This document shows, piece by piece, positions 27,460 through 36,261 of a stretch of 64,000 nucleotides of DNA. The stretch's first letter is position 1. Each line of letters begins with the position of its first letter. The notes under the pieces are model-generated. The model did not search any database, was not told the DNA's origin, and saw only the letters and a program-made list of their open reading frames with translations. Position numbers and translations under genes: made by a program. The DNA comes from Sphingobacterium composti (GTDB taxonomy: Bacteria; Bacteroidota; Bacteroidia; Sphingobacteriales; Sphingobacteriaceae): contig NZ_WUQZ01000003.1 of the NCBI RefSeq assembly GCF_009829075.1, positions 124,001 to 188,000 on the forward strand, in the 5' to 3' direction.

Positions 27460-27684
27460 CTTCGGAAACTGTATTTTGGTCTTTAATAGATCAATTTAAT
27501 CGGTTTTGTGCTCCAATTGTAATCCGAAATTATAACCAATGTATATACTTAAGAGTGAGCCTTCCCGATAACAAATCAATTATTTTTTATTAACTATTTG
27601 GCAAAACCGTGAATAGATATAACTGTATAAACGTTTTTACAGTTTAACGAATTCACTTTTTACCTTAAAACAACATCTTGAAAA

Positions 27685-28725
27685 ATGAAGAATTTTAACG
27701 AGGGGGGGAGAAAACTGCCTATACCCAAGATTTCATGTCCTATGAAATTGAATCCGAAAATAAATCCCAACAAAGCTCAAAAGCAGGATAGCAAGCAAGA
27801 CGAGAGTGCATTACGTAAGGATCAAGTCGATAGTTATGTAAGATATTTAGAGACGCTGATATTTGAATATCAATATCGAAATCTATTAGAGAAAGAAGGA
27901 GTTAAAAATTTAAATAAAAATAATAAGTATAGTTTCCAAAAGTTAAATGAATTGCGTTCACATGTAAACTCTAAATCTTTGATTGCAAAATCGATTATCC
28001 TAAATATCTTCATACTAATCATTACACTTGCTCAATTCCCAATACTTGCACAAGATACTTTGATTGACTCTGATAATAAGTTTAGTAAAACTACAACCTA
28101 TGATTATTCGCTTTATCGCGCAATAAAAACTATTCCCTTACGCAGTTCAAGTTTTATTGAAAAAGAACGAAAAAAATACCCAAATGCTGATTTTCATAAA
28201 TTTCCAGTTGAGCAACATATCGGTGATATGTCAATTATAAAAAGGATCAAATGTGGTGATACTATACCAGATGAGATTATGGATCTCCCACTTTGGGTAG
28301 TACATGATTCTTACGGCCGAGATACTATCAGTCTTCGACAATCAATGGATAAGCCTTGGATAATTATAGAGGCTTGGAGTGACATCTGCCCACCATGTAT
28401 AGAGTCGATGACAAAATGGGAAAGTATCTATCAAGAATCGGACTCTAACTTTACATTAATGGGTTTGTATTCGAGTTATTATAATTATAAAGTGGTGAAT
28501 TTTATAAGAAAAAGGAAATGGGAGAGTGTTCAAATAATTGGTAAATCTATGGCGATTTTATCACATGCCTTTTTTGGTAAAAATGCTCTTGGGCCATCAA
28601 TATGGATTAAAAATGGAAAATTGTTTGGCATATCTAAAGCTCTTTCTCTTCGTGAGGGGGATTATAAGAAGATTTTAAATGAGGAGCTTAATTCAATACC
28701 AAAATATGCATCATGGACAGATTAA
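27685..28725 (+). CDS. TlpA/thioredoxin-like protein with unusual N-terminal extension
   Basis: The C-terminal third of this 346-aa protein is a thioredoxin fold: WIIIEAWSDICPPCIESM holds the redox pair Cys235/Cys238, and GPSIWIKNGK holds the cis-Pro region. A hydrophobic segment (about residues 98-123, ending FPILAQD) looks like a signal peptide or anchor. It is preceded by about 95 polar residues that start with a proline/lysine-rich stretch and continue as helix. Such an extension is odd; a later non-ATG start (for example TTG in the codons before IAKSIIL) would give an ordinary secreted TlpA protein. It lies 75 nt upstream of susC, a common Bacteroidetes arrangement, and probably reduces disulfides in the periplasm. 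Confidence 0.7.
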   Translation: MKNFNEGGRKLPIPKISCPMKLNPKINPNKAQKQDSKQDESALRKDQVDSYVRYLETLIFEYQYRNLLEKEGVKNLNKNNKYSFQKLNELRSHVNSKSLIAKSIILNIFILIITLAQFPILAQDTLIDSDNKFSKTTTYDYSLYRAIKTIPLRSSSFIEKERKKYPNADFHKFPVEQHIGDMSIIKRIKCGDTIPDEIMDLPLWVVHDSYGRDTISLRQSMDKPWIIIEAWSDICPPCIESMTKWESIYQESDSNFTLMGLYSSYYNYKVVNFIRKRKWESVQIIGKSMAILSHAFFGKNALGPSIWIKNGKLFGISKALSLREGDYKKILNEELNSIPKYASWTD

Positions 28726-28800
28726 CAAATCTGGCAATAACCTCAGGAGCCATTTACAATTAAAATAAATCACATTCGCTAAGCTTAAATTCTATATGTA

Positions 28801-31800
28801 ATGAAAAATTATACAATAATAATTTATATTTTATTTTTTATTCCTTTGAGTGCAATAAGTCAAAAGAAGGTTGAAATTAGTGGGGTTGTTCAAGATTTAA
28901 ATGGAACAAAAATATCTAATGTTTCCATTAAGACTAATAATGGTTCACAAAAATCATTTACAAATGAACTTGGTAAGTTTAATATAAAATCATCAATTCC
29001 AGATACACTCATATTTAGTCGTATTGGTTATAAAAATCTGCGTTATCCCATAAATGATATAGAGACAAATATTCTAATAGAATTGAATGTTAATGAACAG
29101 GAAATTGAAGAGGTTGTAATTAATACTGGATATCAATCTGTAAAACCTAATGAAATTAATGGTTCTGTTACCATTATTGACAATAGTACATTAAATCTTC
29201 AAAATGGAATCAATGTATTACAGCGTTTAGATGGAGTCACCAATGGATTGACATTTAATATTGGTAAACGTAACATTAATCCACAGAATAATACAGGTAT
29301 TGTGATACGTGGGCATAGTACAATTAATGGGCCATTAGATCCTTTGATAGTATTAAATAATTTTGTGTATGAAGGGGATATTGATAATATTTCTCCTGAT
29401 GACGTTGAATCTGTGACTATTCTTAAAGATGCAGCAGCTACTTCCATTTATGGAGCACGAGGAGGAAATGGCGTTATAGTTATAACTACTAAACGGGGGA
29501 AATATAATCAAGGTCTTCAGGTGAACTTTCGTGCAAGTAATATTCTGACTGATATTCCTAATTTGGATCCATTGACTGGAATGGATAATAAGGAATATAT
29601 TGACATTGAACGTATGTTGTATGAACGGGGTAATTTCAATTCAGTTATTAATGCTACTTCAAAAACTGCTCTTACGCCAATCGTAGACATTCTTAATCAA
29701 TTAGATAAGGGACATATAACATCAGAAGATGCAGAAAAAATGATAAAACAATACGAAGAAGGTAACTTTTTGAATGATTATTCTAAAGCCTTTTATAAAA
29801 AGGGAAATACACAACAATATCATATAGGCTTACGGGGTGGTTCAAATAATTACAATTGGAATCTTGCAGCAAACTATAATAAATCTTCAGATAATACAAA
29901 TAATGAACTAGATCGAATTAATCTAGGATTATCAAACACTTTTCGGATGAATAAATGGATAACTGTTGGTATAGATGCACAATTAAATAATGTTAAAAGT
30001 ACGAACAGTTCAATACCATCGATATCCGAACTCCGTCAGTTTGGAGCTCGACAAGTTCCTTATACATTATTGTTTGATGAAGATAACAATGAAATACCTT
30101 TTTCGCAATATAATTCATTATATCTCGATACAGTTGGCAAAGGACGGCTTAATGATTGGCATTATTATCCTGTTCGTGAAAGAGATTTTCTTCAAACAAA
30201 TAGTAATAGGCAGGATATGATTGGTGTGTTTAATACTGAAATCCATCCATTTAATAGCTTAAAAGTAATTGCTTCTTATCAGTATCAAAGACAGATGTCT
30301 AATGTAAGATCAGTACATGACAGAAATAGTTATATGATGCGGAATTTAATAAACCGCTATGCATACATTAATGAGTCTAATGGTTTTATCACTTACAATA
30401 TACCAAATAGTGATCGGTTAGTTCTGCAGAATTCCGGCTTGTCATCGCAGCAGTTTAGGTTACAAACTGAATACAATAAAGAGTACATGGAACATAAATT
30501 AAAAGGTATGGGAGGATTTGAAGTAAGAGAAGTTAAAAGCTGGGGAGATGCTTCTTGGATTTATGGGTACAATTATGATCCACTCTCATATGCTACAGTT
30601 AGTTTCGTGGAAAGTTTTATACAACGTCCTTCCGGCCGTACTACCATACCTGGAGGTGTTTGGCCGGATCCTAATATTACCAATAGGTTTGTAAGTTTGT
30701 ATGGTAACGCATTTTACAGTTTTCGAGATATCTATTCTATCAGTGGTAGTTTTCGAAAAGATGGGTCCAATATATATGGTATTAATACAAATGATAAATG
30801 GAAACCCCTATGGTCAGTTGCTTTAGGTTACGAAATTTCTAAAGAGTCATTCTTTAATGTGCAATTTATAGATGAGCTCAAATTACGTGGATCATTAGGT
30901 TATTCGGGTAATGTTGATTTGAGACGTTCAGCCTTGCCAATTGCTAGCTTTTTTACTGGAGATGCTGCTTTAGGATCCTTGCCAATTGCACGCATTGGGA
31001 CATTAAATAATCCTTCGCTGAGATGGGAGCAGGTTCAACAATTTAATCTTGCTGTAGACTTTAAATTATGGAATGGGAAGATAAGGGGGACAATAGAGTA
31101 CTATACAAAATTGTCTAAGGACTTATACGGTCCTTCAGCATATGATTATACAACATGGGCTGTGCAACCAACTATTGTAATGAACGCAGCAAATTTATCA
31201 GGGAAAGGAATTGATTTACAATTGGGAGTTACACCATTAAACAAAGAATTGAAATGGGAAAGTACTTTTATTCTTAACTATAATACTGCTACAACAACAA
31301 AATATTATCTTACTTCAACGCAATACAGATCCGATATTGATCGAGTAATAGGTAGTGATGGAACTATTATTACGCCTATAGAGGGTATGCCTCCCTATGC
31401 TATTGCTGCATACAAATGGGCTGGACTTGATGCAAACGGAAATCCCCAGGGATATTTAAATGGAATACCAAGTATTGATTATAATGGTATTCGAGAAGAT
31501 GTAAGAGAAAATGGGCTTAATAATGATAATGCCTCTTATATTGGATCAGCAATACCAGTTACTTTCGGATCTTGGATGAACGGGGTCAGCTTTAAGAATA
31601 TTGGGCTCTCTTGGAATTTCACCTATCGGACTGGATATTATTTTAGACGTCAATCAATTCATTATGAATCTCTCATAAGTCGAGGTATTGGTCATTTAGA
31701 TTTTTCACAAAGATGGCAAAATGCGGGAGATGAATTAAAAACAAATATTCCATCTTTCCAATTTCCTATTACTTCCGTTGGTAGGGATGATTTTTATGCA

Positions 31801-32031
31801 TTAAGTGATGTATTGATAGAAAAGGCTGATCATATAAGATTACAATTTATTAATTTATCTTATAATCTTAAAAATGACAATAATTTCTTGCCCAAAAACA
31901 CTAGATTTTTTATAAATGTATCGAACCTTGGAATAGTATGGAGGTCAAATAAATTTAAAATTGACCCTGAGTATCCCTACTCTATAGCACCATCACGAAC
32001 TTTCTCATTTGGTGTATCAGCAAATTTTTAA
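28801..32031 (+). CDS. SusC/RagA-family TonB-dependent outer-membrane transporter
   Basis: This 1076-aa protein has a signal peptide (cleavage near SAISQ), a carboxypeptidase-regulatory-like domain (about residues 23-105), a plug domain and a C-terminal beta-barrel. The SusC signature IYGARGGNGVIVITTKRG lies near residues 216-233. Substrate uptake is driven by TonB. It pairs with the SusD-like lipoprotein 11 nt downstream. No glycoside hydrolase genes are nearby, so the substrate may be a peptide or other oligomer rather than a glycan. Confidence 0.93.
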   Translation: MKNYTIIIYILFFIPLSAISQKKVEISGVVQDLNGTKISNVSIKTNNGSQKSFTNELGKFNIKSSIPDTLIFSRIGYKNLRYPINDIETNILIELNVNEQEIEEVVINTGYQSVKPNEINGSVTIIDNSTLNLQNGINVLQRLDGVTNGLTFNIGKRNINPQNNTGIVIRGHSTINGPLDPLIVLNNFVYEGDIDNISPDDVESVTILKDAAATSIYGARGGNGVIVITTKRGKYNQGLQVNFRASNILTDIPNLDPLTGMDNKEYIDIERMLYERGNFNSVINATSKTALTPIVDILNQLDKGHITSEDAEKMIKQYEEGNFLNDYSKAFYKKGNTQQYHIGLRGGSNNYNWNLAANYNKSSDNTNNELDRINLGLSNTFRMNKWITVGIDAQLNNVKSTNSSIPSISELRQFGARQVPYTLLFDEDNNEIPFSQYNSLYLDTVGKGRLNDWHYYPVRERDFLQTNSNRQDMIGVFNTEIHPFNSLKVIASYQYQRQMSNVRSVHDRNSYMMRNLINRYAYINESNGFITYNIPNSDRLVLQNSGLSSQQFRLQTEYNKEYMEHKLKGMGGFEVREVKSWGDASWIYGYNYDPLSYATVSFVESFIQRPSGRTTIPGGVWPDPNITNRFVSLYGNAFYSFRDIYSISGSFRKDGSNIYGINTNDKWKPLWSVALGYEISKESFFNVQFIDELKLRGSLGYSGNVDLRRSALPIASFFTGDAALGSLPIARIGTLNNPSLRWEQVQQFNLAVDFKLWNGKIRGTIEYYTKLSKDLYGPSAYDYTTWAVQPTIVMNAANLSGKGIDLQLGVTPLNKELKWESTFILNYNTATTTKYYLTSTQYRSDIDRVIGSDGTIITPIEGMPPYAIAAYKWAGLDANGNPQGYLNGIPSIDYNGIREDVRENGLNNDNASYIGSAIPVTFGSWMNGVSFKNIGLSWNFTYRTGYYFRRQSIHYESLISRGIGHLDFSQRWQNAGDELKTNIPSFQFPITSVGRDDFYALSDVLIEKADHIRLQFINLSYNLKNDNNFLPKNTRFFINVSNLGIVWRSNKFKIDPEYPYSIAPSRTFSFGVSANF

Positions 32032-32042
32032 AGTTAAATATT

Positions 32043-33398
32043 ATGAAAATAAATGCATTGATAATCAGTATATTTTTAGTCGTTATATTTTTGTGCAAAG
32101 GATGCAAAGAATATTTAGACTTTAAAGGAGATAATACAACAGTTGTAGCAAATAATCTTGATCACTTGCAGGCATTATTAAATGATGCTGTGAGAATGAA
32201 TCAACAAGTAACTCCTTCAATGACCGAGAATTGGGCAGATGATTATTTTCAGTTGCCTTCTCGTTATGAATTACAAGACTTAGCAAGACAAAAAGTATAT
32301 ATATGGGAACTTAGTCAGTACAATCATCCTAATGATTGGTCGGCGTCATATCAACCTATATATAATGCTAATTATTGTCTAGAAATGCTTCAAAAATTAA
32401 ATAGAGAAACTGAAGATAAAGTTAAGTTTGATCAAATTATGGGGGCTGCTATGTTTTTTAGAGCATACTATTTCCAGCAATTACTTTGGACATTTGGAGC
32501 AACCTATGATGAATCTACTGCAGCTATTGATAAAGGTATTGTATTGAAAGAAGATACAGACTTTAATATACCAAGTAGCATATCTTCAGTACAAATGTCT
32601 TATGATAAAATAATAATTGATGTCGAGCTCTCATTACAGCTATTACCTGAATTGCCAAGTCTACCTACATTACCATCAAAAGCATCTGCTCATGCGTTAT
32701 TAGCAAGAACTTATTTATCAATGAGAAAGTATTCTGAAGCATTATATCATGCAAATGAAGCGTTGAAATTGAAAGATGACCTAATGGATTATAATCTTCA
32801 ATCGGATGGAGTATTTCAAGGTAGAAATCCATCCTTTAACAAATATAATAAAGAAACAATCTTCTACACGGAAATGAATCAACATCAAGGAGCACTCTAT
32901 CTTAATGCAAGAGGCGGTAGGGTTGATACATTATTATATAATCAATATTTACCAGGCGACTTGCGATTAAATTGCTTTTTTTTACCCGCAGATGGATATT
33001 ATGCATTCAAAGGAAGTTATGCTGAAAGTAGAATGTTTACTGGCCTTGCCACAGATGAACTCTTTTTAATCAGAGCGGAATGCAAAGCTCGTGCTAATGA
33101 CTTGAGTGGTGCTATGATCGATTTAAACCATTTATTAAAAAATCGTTTTACAAATAATAATACTTTTGTCCCAATACAAGTGTCGAATTTACAGAATGCT
33201 TTAGACATAATATTATTGGAACGCCGTAAACAGTTGCTTTTTAGAGGCTTGAGGTTAATGGATATTAAGCGATTGAATAAGGAAGGTTATAATATTTCAT
33301 TAAAAAGAAAAATTAATGGTGTTGAGTATGTTTTAGATCCTAATGATCCCAAGTTTGTTATTCCATTGCCATCTGATTTACATAATTTTATTAATTAA
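32043..33398 (+). CDS. SusD/RagB-family outer-membrane lipoprotein
   Basis: This 451-aa protein has a lipoprotein signal (IFLVVIFLCKGCKEYLD, with Cys near residue 21). It has TPR-type helices (ASAHALLARTYLSMRKYSEA) and the RagB/SusD C-terminal segment LLERRKQLLFRGLRLMDIKR. It caps the SusC barrel and binds the substrate. Transcription probably ends at the stem-loop at 33623-33659. Confidence 0.92.
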   Translation: MKINALIISIFLVVIFLCKGCKEYLDFKGDNTTVVANNLDHLQALLNDAVRMNQQVTPSMTENWADDYFQLPSRYELQDLARQKVYIWELSQYNHPNDWSASYQPIYNANYCLEMLQKLNRETEDKVKFDQIMGAAMFFRAYYFQQLLWTFGATYDESTAAIDKGIVLKEDTDFNIPSSISSVQMSYDKIIIDVELSLQLLPELPSLPTLPSKASAHALLARTYLSMRKYSEALYHANEALKLKDDLMDYNLQSDGVFQGRNPSFNKYNKETIFYTEMNQHQGALYLNARGGRVDTLLYNQYLPGDLRLNCFFLPADGYYAFKGSYAESRMFTGLATDELFLIRAECKARANDLSGAMIDLNHLLKNRFTNNNTFVPIQVSNLQNALDIILLERRKQLLFRGLRLMDIKRLNKEGYNISLKRKINGVEYVLDPNDPKFVIPLPSDLHNFIN

Positions 33399-33700
33399 TT
33401 ATAGTGAATTAAAGATTTAAACGGATAGAGAATGGGGATATGGCTAAAATATGTTACTAAAATTGTGATAAAATTTTATTGATTAGTCAATATATAAGAA
33501 AGCTAAAATAATATAAAATATGGATCATTAAATTATGAAGTAAGATTTGTCATGAAACAGCTTTTATTGGAAAAGAAGACAGATCAAATTCATGATAAAC
33601 TCAGGAATATCATATAAATAAAAAGCCGTATCAAAAGTTAATAAATTTTGATACGGCTTCTTCTCTTAGTATTCCCTCAATTATTTTGGGAAATAAAATA
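33399..33700. other. Intergenic region between convergent genes
   Basis: Apart from the terminator at 33623-33659 I see no gene or repeat here. Confidence 0.5.
33623..33659. terminator. Bidirectional terminator after susD
   Basis: AAGCCGTATCAAAA (33623-33636) and TTTTGATACGGCTT (33646-33659) form a perfect 14-bp stem with a 9-nt loop, A-rich before and T-rich after. It lies between the convergent susD and small exported protein genes. Confidence 0.85.
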
Positions 33701-34105
33701 TTAAGGTATAGAACGATTTATTGGATTAGTATATCCATCTGTGGATGAAGATGGAGATGTTACGCTATGTACATTTGGAGATTCCTCTTGAACATTTATT
33801 GAAACTTTACTGGGATCAATTTCCAATCCTAATCCACCGGTAGTATTAGCCATTAGTACTGAAATTGTACAAGCTGCATCATCTCCGGGTGTGAGACAGC
33901 CTTCATCTACTTTTAACCAATTTTCAGTATTTTTCACATTTGCCTCAGAATATGGATTTGTAGCAGGAGGCGAGTATTGAAAAAATACTGATGATTGAAT
34001 GTTTTTAGTTGAAAAATTAATTTGATTAAAAGACATTAATGTCAAGCTTGTTGCTGCTATAACCAAGGCTAGCAATGCTAGTGAATTGTTTTTTAAATTT
34101 TTCAT
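33701..34105 (-). CDS. Small exported protein, DUF6520-like
   Basis: This 134-aa protein has a signal-like N-terminus (MKNLKNNSLALLALVIAATS, then LTLMSFN). A short mature part has a tryptophan (NTENWLKV) and two cysteines (GCLTPGDDAACTI). This layout resembles the small DUF6520 proteins that often accompany MauE/DoxX-like genes in Bacteroidetes; the family name is from memory. The C-terminus is Ser/Pro-rich. The function is unknown. Confidence 0.5.
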   Translation of the reverse strand: MKNLKNNSLALLALVIAATSLTLMSFNQINFSTKNIQSSVFFQYSPPATNPYSEANVKNTENWLKVDEGCLTPGDDAACTISVLMANTTGGLGLEIDPSKVSINVQEESPNVHSVTSPSSSTDGYTNPINRSIP

Positions 34106-34160
34106 AGTTTTAAAATTTAAGACAGCTTTATTACTGTTTTTCGTTTATTATTTGATTATC

Positions 34161-34187
34161 TAAGGACTGAAATTTAATTAGTCCTTT
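34161..34187 (-). promoter_or_regulatory. Hairpin upstream of the small exported protein
   Basis: AAGGACT (34162-34168) and AGTCCTT (34180-34186) form a 7-bp stem between the MauE-like gene and the small protein gene. Without a U-tract on the minus strand it is more likely a leader hairpin than a terminator. Confidence 0.3.
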
Positions 34188-34321
34188 ATTTCTTATGCTA
34201 CCTTATAAACATCTAGTTTTTGTTCGATGTCAAGAGTTTAAATAATTGGATAGTCTGAAAAGCTCTTTGGCTGGCTCTGCCCATTGCCTTGTTTACCTAG
34301 AATCAAGGGTCAGCTGAATAT

Positions 34322-34795
34322 CTATTTTTGATATGTTTTAAGTGAAAGATTGATTTTTGTTGAAAGCAAATATTTATAACCTATGATCTTGCTATTTACT
34401 ATGTATCCTATTACACTTATTGATAAGAAGAGAATGTTAAACCAGAAATGTTGAATCCAACTCAATCCAGATATAACAGAGCCACAACCACATGGCAATT
34501 TTTCCCAGGTTCCAAGAAGTGCCAACGCTACATATGAAGTAAAAACAAACATCAAAACGCTAGAAAGAGCAAATCCCCATTTACGATATTTCTTGAATAC
34601 GAGTAAAGCTACTGTAGCAAATTCTAATACGGGAAGTGAGTATATGGCTATAAAAGCTAAATTTTTATTGAAAGGTTGGTTTAGAATACCAGTGCTGAAA
34701 CTATTAAAATTTACTATTTTATCTAAAGCTACGGGTATCCATAAAAGCAGCAATAGAACTATTATGGGATAATAAATGTGTTTTAACGTATTCAT
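34322..34795 (-). CDS. MauE/DoxX-like four-helix membrane protein
   Basis: This 157-aa protein has four membrane helices and the conserved LPCGCGSVISGLSWIQHFWF segment, as in MauE/DoxX-type proteins of Bacteroidetes. The CxC pair suggests a role in disulfide handling (MauE is needed for disulfide-rich methylamine dehydrogenase). Together with the thioredoxin-like gene and the two-cysteine exported protein nearby it may serve oxidative folding or redox. That link is inference. Confidence 0.65.
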   Translation of the reverse strand: MNTLKHIYYPIIVLLLLLWIPVALDKIVNFNSFSTGILNQPFNKNLAFIAIYSLPVLEFATVALLVFKKYRKWGFALSSVLMFVFTSYVALALLGTWEKLPCGCGSVISGLSWIQHFWFNILFLSISVIGYIVNSKIIGYKYLLSTKINLSLKTYQK

Positions 34796-34926
34796 AGGTA
34801 ATATTTTAGTAATTGGAGAAGGACTGTTTTCCTTTTGTAATTACTAAATTACTACGTGTTTGAAATGAAATTTTATGCTAGAGTACATGACTAATTAAAA
34901 AAAAATCCATATTTTATATCAACAAA

Positions 34927-35511
34927 TTAAAACCCTTGGCCTTGATAATATTTCTCTAAAGCAAAATAATACTGCTTTGAATTAGTATATCCGAGTAAAG
35001 AGCATAGCTGCTGAATAGTCAACTGATTTTTTACTTCCGGGAAATGATGATATAAAAATGATAGCCTGTCTACATATTTGATTTTATGTAAATGAATAAA
35101 GTGACTGCACATTGCAATATTTCTTTCTTTAAGTATATGATATATTAAGCTAAATTCTGGGAAACTCCTAATTGCATGCTGAACATTTATTCTGTTAATA
35201 ATAAATCCTTCACTGTCTTTAAGGAATTCTATATTCTCACGAGATCCTTTATTACTATAAATATGTTTACTGCCTACAAAATAATTAAATGGAGTAATTA
35301 CTTTAGTTAATGCAAGATCATATTTATGATTCATGATGCTGCATCCAGCTAGGCCGTCTAATAATAAGCAACTTAGATTGTTTGTGTCCTGTTGTAAAAT
35401 AAAAATACTTCCTTTACGGTATTTTTTTATTCGGCCGTGAATATATAAATAATCAATTGCTTGTTCACTTAATTTGGTATACCTAGAGATGAATGCTATT
35501 ACCCGATTCAT
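34927..35511 (-). CDS. Crp/Fnr-like cyclic-nucleotide-binding-fold protein
   Basis: This 194-aa protein has an N-terminal cNMP-binding beta-roll (YRKGSIFILQQDTNNLSCLL) and a C-terminal helical part ending in LTIQQLCSLLGYTNSKQYYF. The latter looks like a degenerate HTH: a recognisable first helix and turn, but an aromatic, non-basic recognition helix. This is the usual state of many Bacteroidetes Crp-like proteins. It lies 45 nt downstream of the P-loop ATPase gene, so probably in the same operon. Confidence 0.75.
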   Translation of the reverse strand: MNRVIAFISRYTKLSEQAIDYLYIHGRIKKYRKGSIFILQQDTNNLSCLLLDGLAGCSIMNHKYDLALTKVITPFNYFVGSKHIYSNKGSRENIEFLKDSEGFIINRINVQHAIRSFPEFSLIYHILKERNIAMCSHFIHLHKIKYVDRLSFLYHHFPEVKNQLTIQQLCSLLGYTNSKQYYFALEKYYQGQGF

Positions 35512-35556
35512 ATATTTTCTGCTTATTGATTGTTTAGATGTTAGATGCTTTGTTTA

Positions 35557-36261
35557 TTATCTTTGGAGTTCAAGATGAATGTTATCAAAAATATGCGTTC
35601 GATAATCTTCAGCAAATCTTATACATTCCGAAATCTCATATTTCGGTTCAATTTCAAGTATATTTAAAATTTTATTTAACCGCTCTTCTATGTTTCCGGT
35701 AATAAAAACAGGTTCTATCCTAATGGCTTTATACGCTTTGAGTAATCGCTTTTCAGATGTAGTCCTAAATATTTCGGAGGTAGGTCTATGTCCATCAGCT
35801 ACAAAAGGAAACTCCACAGGTAAATGAAAAAACATATCGTAATTTTTTTGAGTATAGACTTTAGCCATAGTTTCGAAGCCGTTTAGTAACTTTTTAAAAT
35901 CTTTATACGATCTGTAATGAAAAAGTTTCTTAAAAAACATTTTATAAGGATACTCATCAGGATATGCTCCTGTGACTAAGCGTGTACTACCATAAAGCCA
36001 TTCCTGTAATGGACAGCCGTCAGAAATAAAGCTATTTCCTAATTCAGATTCTTTTCGAATTCTATCTTCGAATCGTTTCATTCCTAAGCATATTAGCTCA
36101 GTATAGCTACAATCTTTTAAAGTTTTTCCTGGAAATAAATTTGGTAGGATTTCACGCATAGTAAGTGCATGGGTAGATGAAATCCCGCTAGCTTTTTCTA
36201 GAGCAAGGCTTAGTGTAGTTTTACCAGTACAATAAGTTCCACTTATAACAATTCTATTCAT
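35557..36261 (-). CDS. P-loop ATPase/kinase coupled to AvrD-like gene
   Basis: From ATG 36261 the protein has 234 aa and begins MNRIVISGTYCTGKTTLSLA, a Walker A motif (GTYCTGKT, residues 8-15). This start places the P-loop at the very N-terminus, as in small kinases and NadR-type AAA_28 ATPases; an ATG nine codons upstream (36288) is less likely. FISDGCPLQEWLYG may be the substrate/Walker B region (D in ISDG). No family-specific name is certain. It overlaps the AvrD-like gene by 8 nt, so the two are translationally coupled and may act on the same molecule. Confidence 0.65.
   Translation of the reverse strand: MNRIVISGTYCTGKTTLSLALEKASGISSTHALTMREILPNLFPGKTLKDCSYTELICLGMKRFEDRIRKESELGNSFISDGCPLQEWLYGSTRLVTGAYPDEYPYKMFFKKLFHYRSYKDFKKLLNGFETMAKVYTQKNYDMFFHLPVEFPFVADGHRPTSEIFRTTSEKRLLKAYKAIRIEPVFITGNIEERLNKILNILEIEPKYEISECIRFAEDYRTHIFDNIHLELQR

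Larger units (their letters stand above)
27079..27684. other. Divergent regulatory region and long structured leader
   Basis: This 606-bp stretch has no standard gene. It contains a palindrome (27105-27136), a promoter (27121-27151), and then about 525 nt of predicted leader with several inverted repeats and a 17-codon frame at 27406-27459. The parts are listed separately. Confidence 0.65.
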
